The notes: a model not told the origin generated them from the letters alone. A stretch of 41,124 nucleotides of DNA from Coriobacteriales bacterium (GCA_031263025.1 JAISGO010000005.1:1-41124), one strand, 5' to 3'; counted from the stretch's first letter, positions 20,365 to 29,386 are shown. Translations and numbers: made by a program.

Positions 20365-23361
20365 ATGCCCGACTCCTACAGCCCACAGCACGCCACCCCT
20401 CCCCTTCAAGCTGCCATATACGCCGATCCTGCGCACGTGGACGCGGCGGCTTTGGGCTCCGCCCCTGACGCCGCTAAAGCGGCTTACCGCCAGGGGATTT
20501 CCCGCACCGTTGACTCTTCTGTGGTCGCCCCTACCAACCAGCCAGCAGCTGCCGAGCCTGCTCCCACTTCTTCGAGCAATCCTCTTGATTACAATCCGGC
20601 TGTCTCCTCCGCCATCCCCGACCTCCCCGCCAACCCCCTCTCCCTCAATCCGGCCGGACATCTTAACCCCGACCTCTCGACCTCGCATCTGACCAACCCG
20701 AACAACCATTCTCACCTGCAAGATGATATGGCCGGTACGGGCTTTTCGACTGTGCGGGCCACTTCCTCGCCTGCTGGCGCTTTTCCGGGCCAAACCGGAG
20801 GGGCCCCACCAAGCCCTGCGCAAAACCCCCTAACAGCGCCTGCAACAGCTACGCCAAGGCCAGCATCGCATCCCAACCGGCCGAGCCCCATCGAGGAAAT
20901 CATCGAGATCGACGCGGACGCCGCCAGTGCCTGGCAACAGCAATACAGCGCGCCCCCAGCCGATCCCCAAATCCCAGCGAACACGCCGCCCTACCAAGAA
21001 CAATATCCCCAGCCTGCTTTCCAGGATTCCTCCATCGACGCTCCCGCGCAAAATCCCGCCCTCCAACTGATCAACGTCGATACCGGTCTCAGCCAGTCCC
21101 CCGCAGACAGCTACGGCCAGCTCCCCAACCAGGGCAGCTTCACCCCCACCTACAGTCCCGAGCCAGCACAGCAAGCACCAACCGCTTCTCGTCCTGCGCG
21201 AGCCCAAGCCATCTCGGAACCTCCCGGCCAAGCCCAGACGGCGACCGCCCCCAATACCTACCGGGCCCAAGACCCGGGCCACTCCCAGGGAGAGCCTGGC
21301 CCGGGAAACAACCCCGACCGGATAGGGGCACCTGGCCCCACCTATCCCGAGCCGACCACAAATGCGACCGCCTATCCCGGCGCCCAAGCCGGCTATCCCG
21401 TCGACGCCGTGCCCACACCGACTGGCGCCACTACCGCCAACCCCATGTACACCTATGCGGAAAACGCCGCCACCCAAGCCGAGGCCGAGTACCTGAACCA
21501 ACGTTTTGAGCAAGCCGCCTCCAAGTACCTTTTGCCGCCGGCCCACATCAGCACCCCGATCCCCCCTCAGGCCGACGACCTCTCGCATATCCGTTTGGTC
21601 GATGCCGAAGAGCAATTACCCGAGCCTACTATCACCTCGCCGGCCCAGATCACCCTGCTGCCGATCAACGACCTGCGCCTGCCCTACCCCGACCCCGAGC
21701 CCATGATCCACCCGGCCACAAACGCTGCTTGGGCGCCTGGCTATTCGGCCGCCCCCGAACCGCCCCTGGACTTGCCGCCGGTCGCCCCCAACACGAGTTA
21801 CCGCCCAACCTCAATCAGGCCAGGCCAGGTCGAGGTGCGTTTCTACCCCCGCCCTGAGCCTGCTTTGGATGACCAGACCACAGGCCCCCGGCAAACCGTC
21901 CCCTCGCCCCAGTCACAGCCGGCCTATGATCCCGCACGAGCCAACCCTGCGCAGGCGCTACAGCAGGGGGCCGGGACAAGCGCTCCCCAGGCCCCGCAAA
22001 CAAGGCCCCTCGAGCAGGCTTCTGGCCAAGTCGCTGCGGCCGCCCTTGCCTCGCGGCGCCGCTATAGCAACCCCAGCTACATCGCACCACCGCGGGTCGA
22101 ACCCGAACCTACCACAACCGCTGCCGCCCAAGCGACGAACTCGACTACCGTGGCCCATCTAGAAGCCCCAGCCCCCACACCCTACACCGAAAGCGTCCAG
22201 CCCTACCTCCAAACCCGCTCCCCCAACGTCCCCCTTGTCCAGGTGCCGGTCGCTGCACCCTATCAAACACCAACTGTAGGCCAACAGGCAACGGCTGCTC
22301 CACACGCTGTCACAGATCTAGAGAACGCGGATCAAGCCAGCGAAGCGCCGACACGGTATTTCTCCGCACCCGTCCAGGCTGCCCCCAACGCGTCCATGCA
22401 AGCCGAAGCCAGTGCCCCGAGCGCCCCGCTTACCCTGACCGAATCCCGTTCTTGGCGGATGCCCACCACTAAGCCCAGCATGTGGAACGACCTTAAGCAG
22501 AACCTCGAACAGAAGCGCAACCGCCCCCGCCGGCCCAGCGCGAACAGCCAGAGCGCGGGAAAGCCTGGCTTAGGCAATCGGGTCAAAGTGGCATGGGCCA
22601 AACTCCCTTGGGTTAAACGCAAACAAACGATGACACGAAAGCCCGCCAAAGCCCCCGAGCCGCGCGAGCGCGGTTGGCTGGGCTTCCTCCATCGCTATCG
22701 CCAGGTGCGCAGCGAACAGGAACATCGCGGTTATATCAAAATCACCTACTTCAACCTCTTCTGGATCTTCGTAATCTGCTCGATAATCGGGCTTCTCATC
22801 GAACAGCTTTACTGCTGGTTGGTCTTCGGTTGGACCGCAAGCCGGGCCGGACTGGTGTGGGGGCCGTTCTCCCCCATCTACGGCCTGGGCGCGGTGCTCT
22901 TCACCTGCTTACTCAACCGCCTCTGGGACAAGAACGTGATCATCATCTTCGCCGTCTCGGGTATCACCGGCATGGCTTTCGAATGGCTCTGCGGCTTTTT
23001 GCTGCAAAGCGCTTTTGGGGTGGTGAGCTGGGACTACACCGGCAAGTGGGGCAACATCGGCGGACACACTGATATCGCTTTCGGCATCGCCTGGGGCATC
23101 CTCGGGGTATTATGGATCCGTCTGCTCTTACCTATCGTCCTGCGCCTGATCGCGTTGATTCCTAAACGGGTGCGCATCGGCATCACCGCGATTGCCTCCA
23201 TCCTGCTGCTCATCGACGTCGTGATGACCATCACCGCTGGCTGGTACTACCATCAGCGTCTGGAGGGCAATCCGGTCAACACTCCGATGGAACGCAACAT
23301 GCAGAGCCTCTTCCCCGACCAGTTCATGGCCAGTCGTTTTGGCAACGCCCAGGTCAGCTAG
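20365..23361 (+). CDS. Putative ABC-transporter type IV (CmpB) membrane protein with a giant Pro/Ala-rich N-terminus
   Basis: The 998-residue protein has two unlike halves. Residues 1 to about 700 are low complexity, rich in Pro, Ala, Gln, Thr and Ser with scattered Tyr, and probably disordered; no signal peptide is seen. Residues about 710-785 are very basic (KRNRPRRPSAN, KLPWVKRKQTMTRK). From about 790 to 960 come five or six membrane segments with IYGLGAVLFTCLLNRLWDKN, GITGMAFEWLCGFLLQ and WDYTGKWGNIGGH, typical of the CmpB/putative ABC-transporter type IV family, whose function is unknown. The gene starts nine bases after the P1 peptidase stop. Normal family members are about 150-300 residues, so the N-terminal extension is the notable part. 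The base composition matches its neighbours. Confidence 0.8.
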   Translation: MPDSYSPQHATPPLQAAIYADPAHVDAAALGSAPDAAKAAYRQGISRTVDSSVVAPTNQPAAAEPAPTSSSNPLDYNPAVSSAIPDLPANPLSLNPAGHLNPDLSTSHLTNPNNHSHLQDDMAGTGFSTVRATSSPAGAFPGQTGGAPPSPAQNPLTAPATATPRPASHPNRPSPIEEIIEIDADAASAWQQQYSAPPADPQIPANTPPYQEQYPQPAFQDSSIDAPAQNPALQLINVDTGLSQSPADSYGQLPNQGSFTPTYSPEPAQQAPTASRPARAQAISEPPGQAQTATAPNTYRAQDPGHSQGEPGPGNNPDRIGAPGPTYPEPTTNATAYPGAQAGYPVDAVPTPTGATTANPMYTYAENAATQAEAEYLNQRFEQAASKYLLPPAHISTPIPPQADDLSHIRLVDAEEQLPEPTITSPAQITLLPINDLRLPYPDPEPMIHPATNAAWAPGYSAAPEPPLDLPPVAPNTSYRPTSIRPGQVEVRFYPRPEPALDDQTTGPRQTVPSPQSQPAYDPARANPAQALQQGAGTSAPQAPQTRPLEQASGQVAAAALASRRRYSNPSYIAPPRVEPEPTTTAAAQATNSTTVAHLEAPAPTPYTESVQPYLQTRSPNVPLVQVPVAAPYQTPTVGQQATAAPHAVTDLENADQASEAPTRYFSAPVQAAPNASMQAEASAPSAPLTLTESRSWRMPTTKPSMWNDLKQNLEQKRNRPRRPSANSQSAGKPGLGNRVKVAWAKLPWVKRKQTMTRKPAKAPEPRERGWLGFLHRYRQVRSEQEHRGYIKITYFNLFWIFVICSIIGLLIEQLYCWLVFGWTASRAGLVWGPFSPIYGLGAVLFTCLLNRLWDKNVIIIFAVSGITGMAFEWLCGFLLQSAFGVVSWDYTGKWGNIGGHTDIAFGIAWGILGVLWIRLLLPIVLRLIALIPKRVRIGITAIASILLLIDVVMTITAGWYYHQRLEGNPVNTPMERNMQSLFPDQFMASRFGNAQVS

Positions 23362-23371
23362 CCACACCCGG

Positions 23372-23377
23372 TATAAT
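23372..23377 (+). promoter_or_regulatory. -10 box of proB, probably leaderless
   Basis: A perfect TATAAT is followed after six bases by ATG 23384. Transcription would start at or next to the ATG. There is no Shine-Dalgarno sequence. No good -35 is visible. Confidence 0.6.
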
Positions 23378-23383
23378 GCCACT

Positions 23384-24166
23384 ATGTCTGTAACTACATT
23401 TCCCCACCGCATCGTCCTCAAGATCGGCACCTCGACCCTGACCAATGCACAGGGTCGGATCGATGCCGCCTATCTGGTGCGCTTCGCCACCCAGGTGGCA
23501 GCATTACGCCAGCAGGGTTGCGAGATAGTGGTGGTCACCTCCGGCGCGATGGTGGCTGGTTTGGAGATCTTAGGTCTGCCGCCCGAGCGCACTGACCAGA
23601 TCCCGCTTGGCCAGGCTGCCGCCGCAGTCGGACAACCTGAGCTGATTAAGCAGTACTTCCGCGCTTTTTGGCCCTACGAGATAAAGATTGCCCAGGTACT
23701 GCTCAGCTCCCGCGACCTAGCCCATTCGGATTCCCGTGAGCTGGCCCAAGGCACTTTTGATACCCTGCTCGAAATGGGCACGATCCCGCTGGTCAACGAG
23801 AACGACAGCGTCGCGGTCGAAGAGATCCGTTTCGGCGACAACGACCGCCTCGCAGCGGCGGTCGCAATCCTGATCCGGGCCGACTTGATGATCATCTTAA
23901 GCGACGTCGAGGGACTTTACGATGGCGACCCACGCAGCGCGGAAGCGGTCAATTTGATATCGTCAGTCAGCGTAATCGACCAACCGATGCGTGACGCTGC
24001 CACCGGCGCCGGCTCCTACCGTGGGTCGGGTGGCATGGCCACCAAGCTCGACGCGGCCGCCAGCCTACTCGATGCGCACATCCCCTTGGTCATCTGTAAC
24101 GGCCGCCGCGAACGCGCCATCCTCGACGCGGCGGGCGGCAAGCCGATTGGCACCCGTTTTGAATGA
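23384..24166 (+). CDS. proB: Glutamate 5-kinase, short form
   Basis: ProB phosphorylates glutamate in the first step of proline synthesis. The 260-residue protein is only the amino acid kinase domain and lacks the PUA domain found in E. coli ProB. Visible are IVLKIGTSTLTN, VVVTSGAMVAGLEIL, QVLLSSRDLAHSDSR, PLVNENDSVAVEEIRFGDND and ILSDVEGLYDGDPR, with YRGSGGMATKLDAA at the ATP site. All key residues appear present. The start follows a TATAAT-N6-ATG arrangement. proA lies 171 bases downstream on the same strand, separated by a repeat element. Confidence 0.95.
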   Translation: MSVTTFPHRIVLKIGTSTLTNAQGRIDAAYLVRFATQVAALRQQGCEIVVVTSGAMVAGLEILGLPPERTDQIPLGQAAAAVGQPELIKQYFRAFWPYEIKIAQVLLSSRDLAHSDSRELAQGTFDTLLEMGTIPLVNENDSVAVEEIRFGDNDRLAAAVAILIRADLMIILSDVEGLYDGDPRSAEAVNLISSVSVIDQPMRDAATGAGSYRGSGGMATKLDAAASLLDAHIPLVICNGRRERAILDAAGGKPIGTRFE

Positions 24167-24190
24167 GTGGCACAAGAAATGCCCGCCTAC

Positions 24191-24304
24191 GGGGATACTC
24201 TAAATAGCCTAGTTTTCATTTACCACCCCATCGGGGACACTCTAAATAACTAATGACAGGTTAATATATTCGTTATCAATAGCTAATCCGTTTAGAGTGT
24301 CCCC
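24191..24304. repeat. GGGGACAC-family repeat between proB and proA
   Basis: A half copy, GGGGATACTCTAAATAGCCT, starts at 24191. A full copy follows: GGGGACACTCTAAA (24233-24246) pairs with TTTAGAGTGTCCCC (24291-24304) around a 44-base AT-rich loop. It interrupts the proB-proA pair and may affect the ratio of their expression. Confidence 0.85.
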
Positions 24305-24337
24305 GCAATACCTCGCAATAGAAAGGAACACCTCATT

Positions 24338-25618
24338 ATGTCCGAAGTCATCGAAAAACTCCAACGCGCCAAAGCGGCCTGCGCCAAACTCGCCCTGCTC
24401 AGCGCCACCCAACGCAAGTCCGCTCTTAGACAGTCGGCCCAGGCCCTGCGCGACAACTGTGCCGAGATCATCGCCGCCAACGCCGCAGACGTTGCGGCCG
24501 CCCGCGCCAAGGACACGGCCGAGCCCCTGGTCGACCGCCTGCTCCTGACCACTGAGCGCATCGCGAAGATGGCTTCTGCCCTTGAACAAGTCGCCGACCA
24601 GCCCGAGGTGCTCGGCGAGGTAGTGAGCGGTCGCAGTCTATATAATGGCATCGCACTACGCCAGATCCGGGTGCCGCTGGGGGTGGTGGCGATAATCTAC
24701 GAAGCCCGCCCTAACGTCACCGCCGACGCCGCCGGCCTCTGCCTCAAGACCGGCAACACCCTCGTCCTGCGCGGCGGCTCGCTCGCCATCCACTCCAACC
24801 TCTGCCTTAGCCGAATCCTCCATGACGCCGGAGTCGAGGCTGGCCTACCGGCCGGCTGGCTCCAATCCATCGAGACCACTGAGCGCTCTGCCGCTAACGA
24901 GCTGATGGGCGCACATGGGCTGGTCGATTTGCTCATTCCCCGGGGCAGCGCCGGCCTGATCAGGAGCGTGGTCGAACAGGCCCAGGTGCCGGTAATCGAG
25001 ACCGGCGCCGGCAACTGCCATATCTATGTGCACCGAGCCGCCGACCCCGATTTAGTCATACCGATCGTCCTCAACGCCAAGACTCAGCGCCCCGGGGTCT
25101 GTAACGCCTGTGAATCGCTTTTGGTCGATCGCGCGGTCGCCGACCGTTTCGTACCGCCCCTGCTTGATGCCTTGACCGCTGCTGGGGTGAGGGTTCACCT
25201 TGACCCGACTTACAAGCCAGCTGAGGCCTGGTCAGGGCTTGCCACCGCCGATGGCAGCCCCTTGGTCTGTCCAGCTGATGACGATGACTGGGGGCGAGAG
25301 TACCTCGGTCTGGAGATCTCGCTCAAACTGGTCGATGGCCTCGACCAGGCCATTGCGCATATCAACCACTACAGCACCCACCACTCTGAAGCCATCCTCA
25401 GCCGCGACTACACTGCCTGCCAGGCATTTTTCGCTGGAGTCGACTCGGCCTGTGTCTATGCCAACGCCTCTACCCGTTTCTCGGACGGTGGGGAGTTCGG
25501 CCTTGGCGCCGAGATCGGCATCTCCACCCAAAAGCTCCACGCCCGCGGCCCGATGGGAGCTGCGGCCCTCACCTCCACCAAGTACCTGCTCGAGGGCGAC
25601 GGGCAGATCCGGGATTAA
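24338..25618 (+). CDS. proA: Gamma-glutamyl phosphate reductase
   Basis: ProA reduces gamma-glutamyl phosphate with NADPH to glutamate semialdehyde in proline synthesis. The 426-residue product has the aldehyde-dehydrogenase-like signatures VPLGVVAIIYEARPNVTADA, CLKTGNTLVLRGGSLAIHSN, VIETGAGNCHIYVHRAAD and NAKTQRPGVCNACESLLV with the catalytic Cys, followed by VDSACVYANASTRFSDGGEF and LGAEIGISTQKLHARGPMG. Length and motifs are normal. AAGGA lies about 11 bases before the ATG. Confidence 0.96.
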   Translation: MSEVIEKLQRAKAACAKLALLSATQRKSALRQSAQALRDNCAEIIAANAADVAAARAKDTAEPLVDRLLLTTERIAKMASALEQVADQPEVLGEVVSGRSLYNGIALRQIRVPLGVVAIIYEARPNVTADAAGLCLKTGNTLVLRGGSLAIHSNLCLSRILHDAGVEAGLPAGWLQSIETTERSAANELMGAHGLVDLLIPRGSAGLIRSVVEQAQVPVIETGAGNCHIYVHRAADPDLVIPIVLNAKTQRPGVCNACESLLVDRAVADRFVPPLLDALTAAGVRVHLDPTYKPAEAWSGLATADGSPLVCPADDDDWGREYLGLEISLKLVDGLDQAIAHINHYSTHHSEAILSRDYTACQAFFAGVDSACVYANASTRFSDGGEFGLGAEIGISTQKLHARGPMGAAALTSTKYLLEGDGQIRD

Positions 25619-25628
25619 CACGAACCTC

Positions 25629-25746
25629 GGGACGCGAAATGTGCCAAACCAGTTGAGGAGTATTTTTGTTATTGAGTGCAGTTCGCGTGTCTGCGCGCGC
25701 AGTGTACTGAAGTACTCGAGCACGCAGGGACGCGAAATGTGCCAAA
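25629..25746. repeat. Pair of 20-bp direct repeats downstream of proA
   Basis: GGGACGCGAAATGTGCCAAA occurs at 25629-25648 and again at 25727-25746. The segment between has palindromic bits such as TGCGCGCGCA and GTACTGAAGTAC. A related AAATGTGTCAAATAGCG lies at 36820. No terminator is clear. The second copy abuts tRNA-Arg. Confidence 0.7.
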
Positions 25747-25759
25747 TAACAAAAAAGGA

Positions 25760-25835
25760 TGGTGCCCCCGGGGCGAATCGGACGCCCGACACCAGGTTTA
25801 GGAAACCTGTGCTCTATCCACTGAGCTACGGGGGC
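25760..25835 (-). tRNA. tRNA-Arg (anticodon CCT)
   Basis: On the minus strand GCCCCCG pairs with CGGGGGC at the acceptor. The D arm has TAGCTCAGTGGATAGAGC. The anticodon arm is CAGGT-TTCCTAA-ACCTG, giving CCT. The T arm is GGGCG-TCCGATT-CGCCC. A discriminator and CCA are encoded. It reads AGG arginine codons. It lies directly upstream of pcrA on the same strand. Confidence 0.95.
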
Positions 25836-25867
25836 AGGTGGCTATCTTCATTTTAGCTTAGGGCCTC

Positions 25868-28279
25868 TCACAATTTCACCATCGGCGCATAGGCTGGCAA
25901 GAGCTTCTTGGGCGCTGCCAACTTGTCGAACTGGATGGTGAGCATGTCACCTTTGACTTGGGCGACGACACCATGACCGAAAGTCTTGTGGTTGACCTGG
26001 TCGCCCACCTGGTAGAGGATCGGCGCCGCTTTCTGTTTCTTGCCACCGCCGCCGCCGAAGACATGGCCGCCGTCCGTACTCGGGCCAGCCCCGCCCTGGA
26101 AGCTGCCAACGTCGTACATACCATGACGATCGCCCCTTTTCGCTTGGTTGAAGCCGGCAAAGCCGTTCGCTCCCACCCCCTCACGTTCGCAGAGCTCGAC
26201 TGGGATCTCACGCACAAAACGCGAGACCGGATTGGCTGAGGTCGACCCGAACAACGAGCGGGTGCGGGCATAGACCAGGTAAAGTAGCTCCTTGGCACGG
26301 GTGATCGCCACATAGGCCAAGCGCCGCTCTTCTTCGACCTTGCCCTTGCCCTCACTTAGTGAGGCCATGTGGGGAAAGATAGATTCCTCCATCCCGGCCA
26401 TGAAAACCACCGGAAACTCTAAACCCTTGGCCGCGTGCACCGTCATCAAGGTCACATAGTCCTCGCCGGCGTCAAGCGTATCGAGGTCGGAGCGCAGGGC
26501 CAACCACTCTACAAACTCGGCCAATTGGTCAGCGGTATCGCTTGGTTCTGAAATAGGCACGAGATCCCCGGCAGGTGCAGCCTCCTGCTCGCCCGATTCG
26601 GCCCCTGCCCCCGCCCCTGCCTCTTCGATCGTCCGGACATGGGTTTCGGCATACTCCCCTACCTGGCCGAAGAACTCCATGATATTCTCGACCCGGGCCT
26701 TAGCCTCGTCGCTGTTCTCAGCCTCGTAGGCTGCAATCAGGCCGGCTCTGTCAACGATTAGCTCCACCACCTGGCGCAAATCCCCCTGCCAGGTCACAGC
26801 TTCGCGCAAAAGCTTCAAGAAATCACCCAGTTTCTGCGCCGTTCCTGGACTCAGGATACCTTCGGCCAGGGCCTGCGCGCAGGCCTCCAGGAAGGTCAAC
26901 TGTTGTTCTGCGGCGATCTGCTCGATCTTGGCCACACTGGTCTTGCCGATGCCACGCCGGGGCACGTTGATGATGCGCTTGGCCGAGATGCCGTCAGCAG
27001 GATTGACGACCACCTTGAGATAGGCCATCACATCCCGGATCTCTTGGCGCGCGAAGAACTGGGTGCCACCATATATCTTGTAGCGCAAGCCAGCCCGCAA
27101 GAACATGTCCTCGAGCACCCGGGATTGGGCATTAGTGCGATAGAATACCGCAAAATCTGACAGTTTGTAAGAGTGTGGACCTACTCCTCCGGCTCCTTTC
27201 TGCGGAGGCCGTGCGGACGGCGGCATCGTGTCCGCTGCTGTCGCCGTCAAACGTTCGATCTCGGAGGCGATATAGCGCCCCTCATCTCGTTCGTTCTGGG
27301 CTTGGTAGAGCTTGACCTTGGCCCCCTTGCCGCTATCGCAGAAGAGGTGTTTGGGGCGGCGTTCGTTGTTGTGAGCGATCACGGCATTGGCGGCATCGAG
27401 GATATTGGCGCTGGAGCGGTAGTTCTGCTCTAACTTCATCACCGTGGCCTTGGGGTAATCCTGCTCGAACTCCAAGATGTTACGCAGATCGGCGCCACGC
27501 CAAGAATAGATAGACTGATCATCATCGCCCACCACCATGATATTTTGGTATTTAGCCGCGAGCAGGCGTGAGATCTGATACTGGGCATGATTGGTATCCT
27601 GGTACTCGTCCACCGAGATATAGCGGAAGCGTTCCTGATAGCCATCCAACACCGTCGGGTTCTGCTTGAGCAGGAGATAGGCATTGACCAGCAAGTCATC
27701 GAAATCCATCGCGTCGGCCCGATGCAAACGGGCTTGGAGCTCAGCGTAGACCCTAGCAACTAATTTAGGATAGCCGCCAGCGCCACCGGCCTGCTCGGCA
27801 TAATCGGCGGCAAGCAAGAGCTCGTTTTTGGCCTTGGATATCTGGCCGCGCAGGGCATTGAGGGGGAAGCGCTTGCTGTCGATGCCAAGGGCCGCGTATA
27901 TCTCCTTCACTAAACGTTTCGAATCATCGTCATCATAGATGGTGAAGTGAGGGGTGTAACCAATGAGCTCTGCATTCTCGCGTAATATCCGGACACAGAA
28001 AGAGTGGAAAGTCAGGGCCCAGAGCCCGCGCATGCCCCGCTCCGAATCAGCTAAAAGCAGGCCAAGTCGCTCCCGCATCTCGGCCGCTGCCTTATTGGTA
28101 AAGGTGATGGCGAGGATCTGCCAGGGTGGCACCGCCAGATCCTCGATCAAGTGGGCGATTCTATAGGTCAAGACCCGGGTCTTGCCGGTACCCGCGCCAG
28201 CGAAGAGCAGCAAAGGGCCATCTATGCACTCAACCGCCGCTTTTTGTTGGGGGTTGAGGTCAGCGATGTCAAAGCTCAC
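25868..28279 (-). CDS. pcrA: ATP-dependent DNA helicase PcrA
   Basis: PcrA is a 3'-5' superfamily 1 helicase of repair and plasmid replication in Gram-positive bacteria. The 803-residue product shows motif I AGAGTGKTRVLTYRI, motif II VDEYQDTNHAQY, motif III GDDDQSIYSWRGA, motif IV LEQNYRSSANIL, motif V LMTVHAAKGLEFPVVF and motif VI YVAITRAKELLYL. The C-terminal end, QVGDQVNHKTFGHGVVAQV, is the small domain that binds RNA polymerase in PcrA. A linker of about 25 residues rich in Pro and Gly (PPSARPPQKGAGGVGP) inside domain 2A is unusual. The gene overlaps coaD by 11 bases, in an operon rsmD-coaD-pcrA. Confidence 0.96.
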   Translation of the reverse strand: MSFDIADLNPQQKAAVECIDGPLLLFAGAGTGKTRVLTYRIAHLIEDLAVPPWQILAITFTNKAAAEMRERLGLLLADSERGMRGLWALTFHSFCVRILRENAELIGYTPHFTIYDDDDSKRLVKEIYAALGIDSKRFPLNALRGQISKAKNELLLAADYAEQAGGAGGYPKLVARVYAELQARLHRADAMDFDDLLVNAYLLLKQNPTVLDGYQERFRYISVDEYQDTNHAQYQISRLLAAKYQNIMVVGDDDQSIYSWRGADLRNILEFEQDYPKATVMKLEQNYRSSANILDAANAVIAHNNERRPKHLFCDSGKGAKVKLYQAQNERDEGRYIASEIERLTATAADTMPPSARPPQKGAGGVGPHSYKLSDFAVFYRTNAQSRVLEDMFLRAGLRYKIYGGTQFFARQEIRDVMAYLKVVVNPADGISAKRIINVPRRGIGKTSVAKIEQIAAEQQLTFLEACAQALAEGILSPGTAQKLGDFLKLLREAVTWQGDLRQVVELIVDRAGLIAAYEAENSDEAKARVENIMEFFGQVGEYAETHVRTIEEAGAGAGAESGEQEAAPAGDLVPISEPSDTADQLAEFVEWLALRSDLDTLDAGEDYVTLMTVHAAKGLEFPVVFMAGMEESIFPHMASLSEGKGKVEEERRLAYVAITRAKELLYLVYARTRSLFGSTSANPVSRFVREIPVELCEREGVGANGFAGFNQAKRGDRHGMYDVGSFQGGAGPSTDGGHVFGGGGGKKQKAAPILYQVGDQVNHKTFGHGVVAQVKGDMLTIQFDKLAAPKKLLPAYAPMVKL

Positions 28280-28784
28280 GGCACTTCTCCTGCAGGGCCT
28301 CGGCCACCTCCGGCGTCACCCATTGGGCGATCCGCCCACCGACCTGCGCGACTTCTTTTACCACAGAGGAAGAGAGGTACATATTAGCCGGTGAGGCCAT
28401 GATGAACATGGTCTCCAGGTTGGGGTTGAGCTCGTAGTTGAGGGAGGCCTGTTGGAACTCGGCTTCGAAGTCGGTCACCGCGCGCAAGCCCTTGACGATC
28501 GCATCGGCGCCGATCTCGGCGGCGAAGTCGACTAAGAGCTTGGTGAAAGGCTGGACTTGAACGCGCGCGGCCAAGGCGGAGTCTTTCGCCCCAATCGCCG
28601 TCTGCACCGCCTGCTGGGCCAAGGCCACCCGCTCATCGAGGCTGAACAGAGGGCCCCGACCTTTAAAAGGAGAGGCCGCCACGCCCACCACGACTTGTTC
28701 GAAGATATGGGCCGAACGCTCGATCACGTCAAGGTGCCCCAAAGTGATAGGGTCAAAAGTACCTGGAACCAAAGCCTTACTCAA
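28269..28784 (-). CDS. coaD: Phosphopantetheine adenylyltransferase
   Basis: CoaD joins ATP and 4'-phosphopantetheine to give dephospho-CoA. The 171-residue product has the nucleotidyltransferase motif GTFDPITLGHLDVIERSA at the N-terminus, FSLDERVALAQQAV, KGLRAVTDFEAEFQQASLNY and MYLSSSVVKEVAQVGG, a slight variant of the usual ISSS[LMS]VKE. Length is normal. It overlaps rsmD upstream by four bases (ATGA) and pcrA downstream by 11, so it is translated as part of the operon. Confidence 0.95.
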   Translation of the reverse strand: MSKALVPGTFDPITLGHLDVIERSAHIFEQVVVGVAASPFKGRGPLFSLDERVALAQQAVQTAIGAKDSALAARVQVQPFTKLLVDFAAEIGADAIVKGLRAVTDFEAEFQQASLNYELNPNLETMFIMASPANMYLSSSVVKEVAQVGGRIAQWVTPEVAEALQEKCREL

Positions 28785-29374
28785 AATAAACTCCTTAAGA
28801 AAGAAATCGCGATCCTACCATAGGTCTTAGTGGCGAATATCCGTTCATCGTCATAGTTTGACCTACTAGCATGTTCGTAGCTGACCAGACCAGGCAGCTC
28901 GAGCAAATGGGCCAAGGCAGCAGGTTTTACCACATAAGGTGGGTCCAAGATGACCACGTCATAGGCCTGTCCCCCTGGTTCGACCGTCACGTTGGCGATA
29001 CTACCTTGAAGCAGCGAGCCGTTAAGGTCAGGTACAGGTACATGCTGATGCAACATGTCGCGTTGTAACACCTGACTATGGCGAAGCGCCCAGTCATCTC
29101 CCAGATTATCCAAGTTGTGCCGCAACACTTTGATCGCAGCAGGCGACTTGTCGCAGAAAATGACCGCTTCGGCCCCACGCGACAGGAGCTCAAGACCCAG
29201 TGCGCCGCTACCGGCGAAAGCATCCAGGACCCGCAACCCGCTTAAATCAAAATCAAAATACCCACTAACCACTGAGGCCCAGGCTTCACGTACCTTGGCC
29301 GTAGTCGGCCGCGTGGCCTTAGAATCCACAGTCTTGATTTCCTTGCCCTTATATTTACCTGCGATGATGCGCAT
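28781..29374 (-). CDS. rsmD: 16S rRNA (guanine966-N2)-methyltransferase
   Basis: RsmD methylates G966 of 16S rRNA. The 197-residue product begins MRIIAGKYKGKEIKT, has the substrate-binding TRPTTAKVREAWASVV, the S-adenosylmethionine loop VLDAFAGSGALGLELLSRGA, and the catalytic DPPY in VVILDPPYVVKPAALAHLL. An insert of about 15 residues precedes the DPPY strand (NGSLLQGSIANVTVEPGG). The adjacency rsmD-coaD is conserved in many bacteria. TAAACT six bases before the ATG suggests a leaderless transcript for the whole operon. Confidence 0.94.
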   Translation of the reverse strand: MRIIAGKYKGKEIKTVDSKATRPTTAKVREAWASVVSGYFDFDLSGLRVLDAFAGSGALGLELLSRGAEAVIFCDKSPAAIKVLRHNLDNLGDDWALRHSQVLQRDMLHQHVPVPDLNGSLLQGSIANVTVEPGGQAYDVVILDPPYVVKPAALAHLLELPGLVSYEHASRSNYDDERIFATKTYGRIAISFLRSLF

Positions 29375-29380
29375 ACTATT

Positions 29381-29386
29381 AGTTTA
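29381..29386 (-). promoter_or_regulatory. -10 box of rsmD-coaD-pcrA, probably leaderless
   Basis: TAAACT on the minus strand, then six bases, then ATG 29374. The spacing equals that seen before proB and the DUF3791 gene. There is no ribosome site upstream of the ATG. The hexamer matches TANNNT but is not strong. Confidence 0.4.

Noticed and set aside
20318-22162. Several long frames on both strands inside the 998-residue gene
   Set aside because: They are shadows produced by the low-complexity, GC-rich coding sequence. The plus-strand frame ends in a clear membrane domain and wins.
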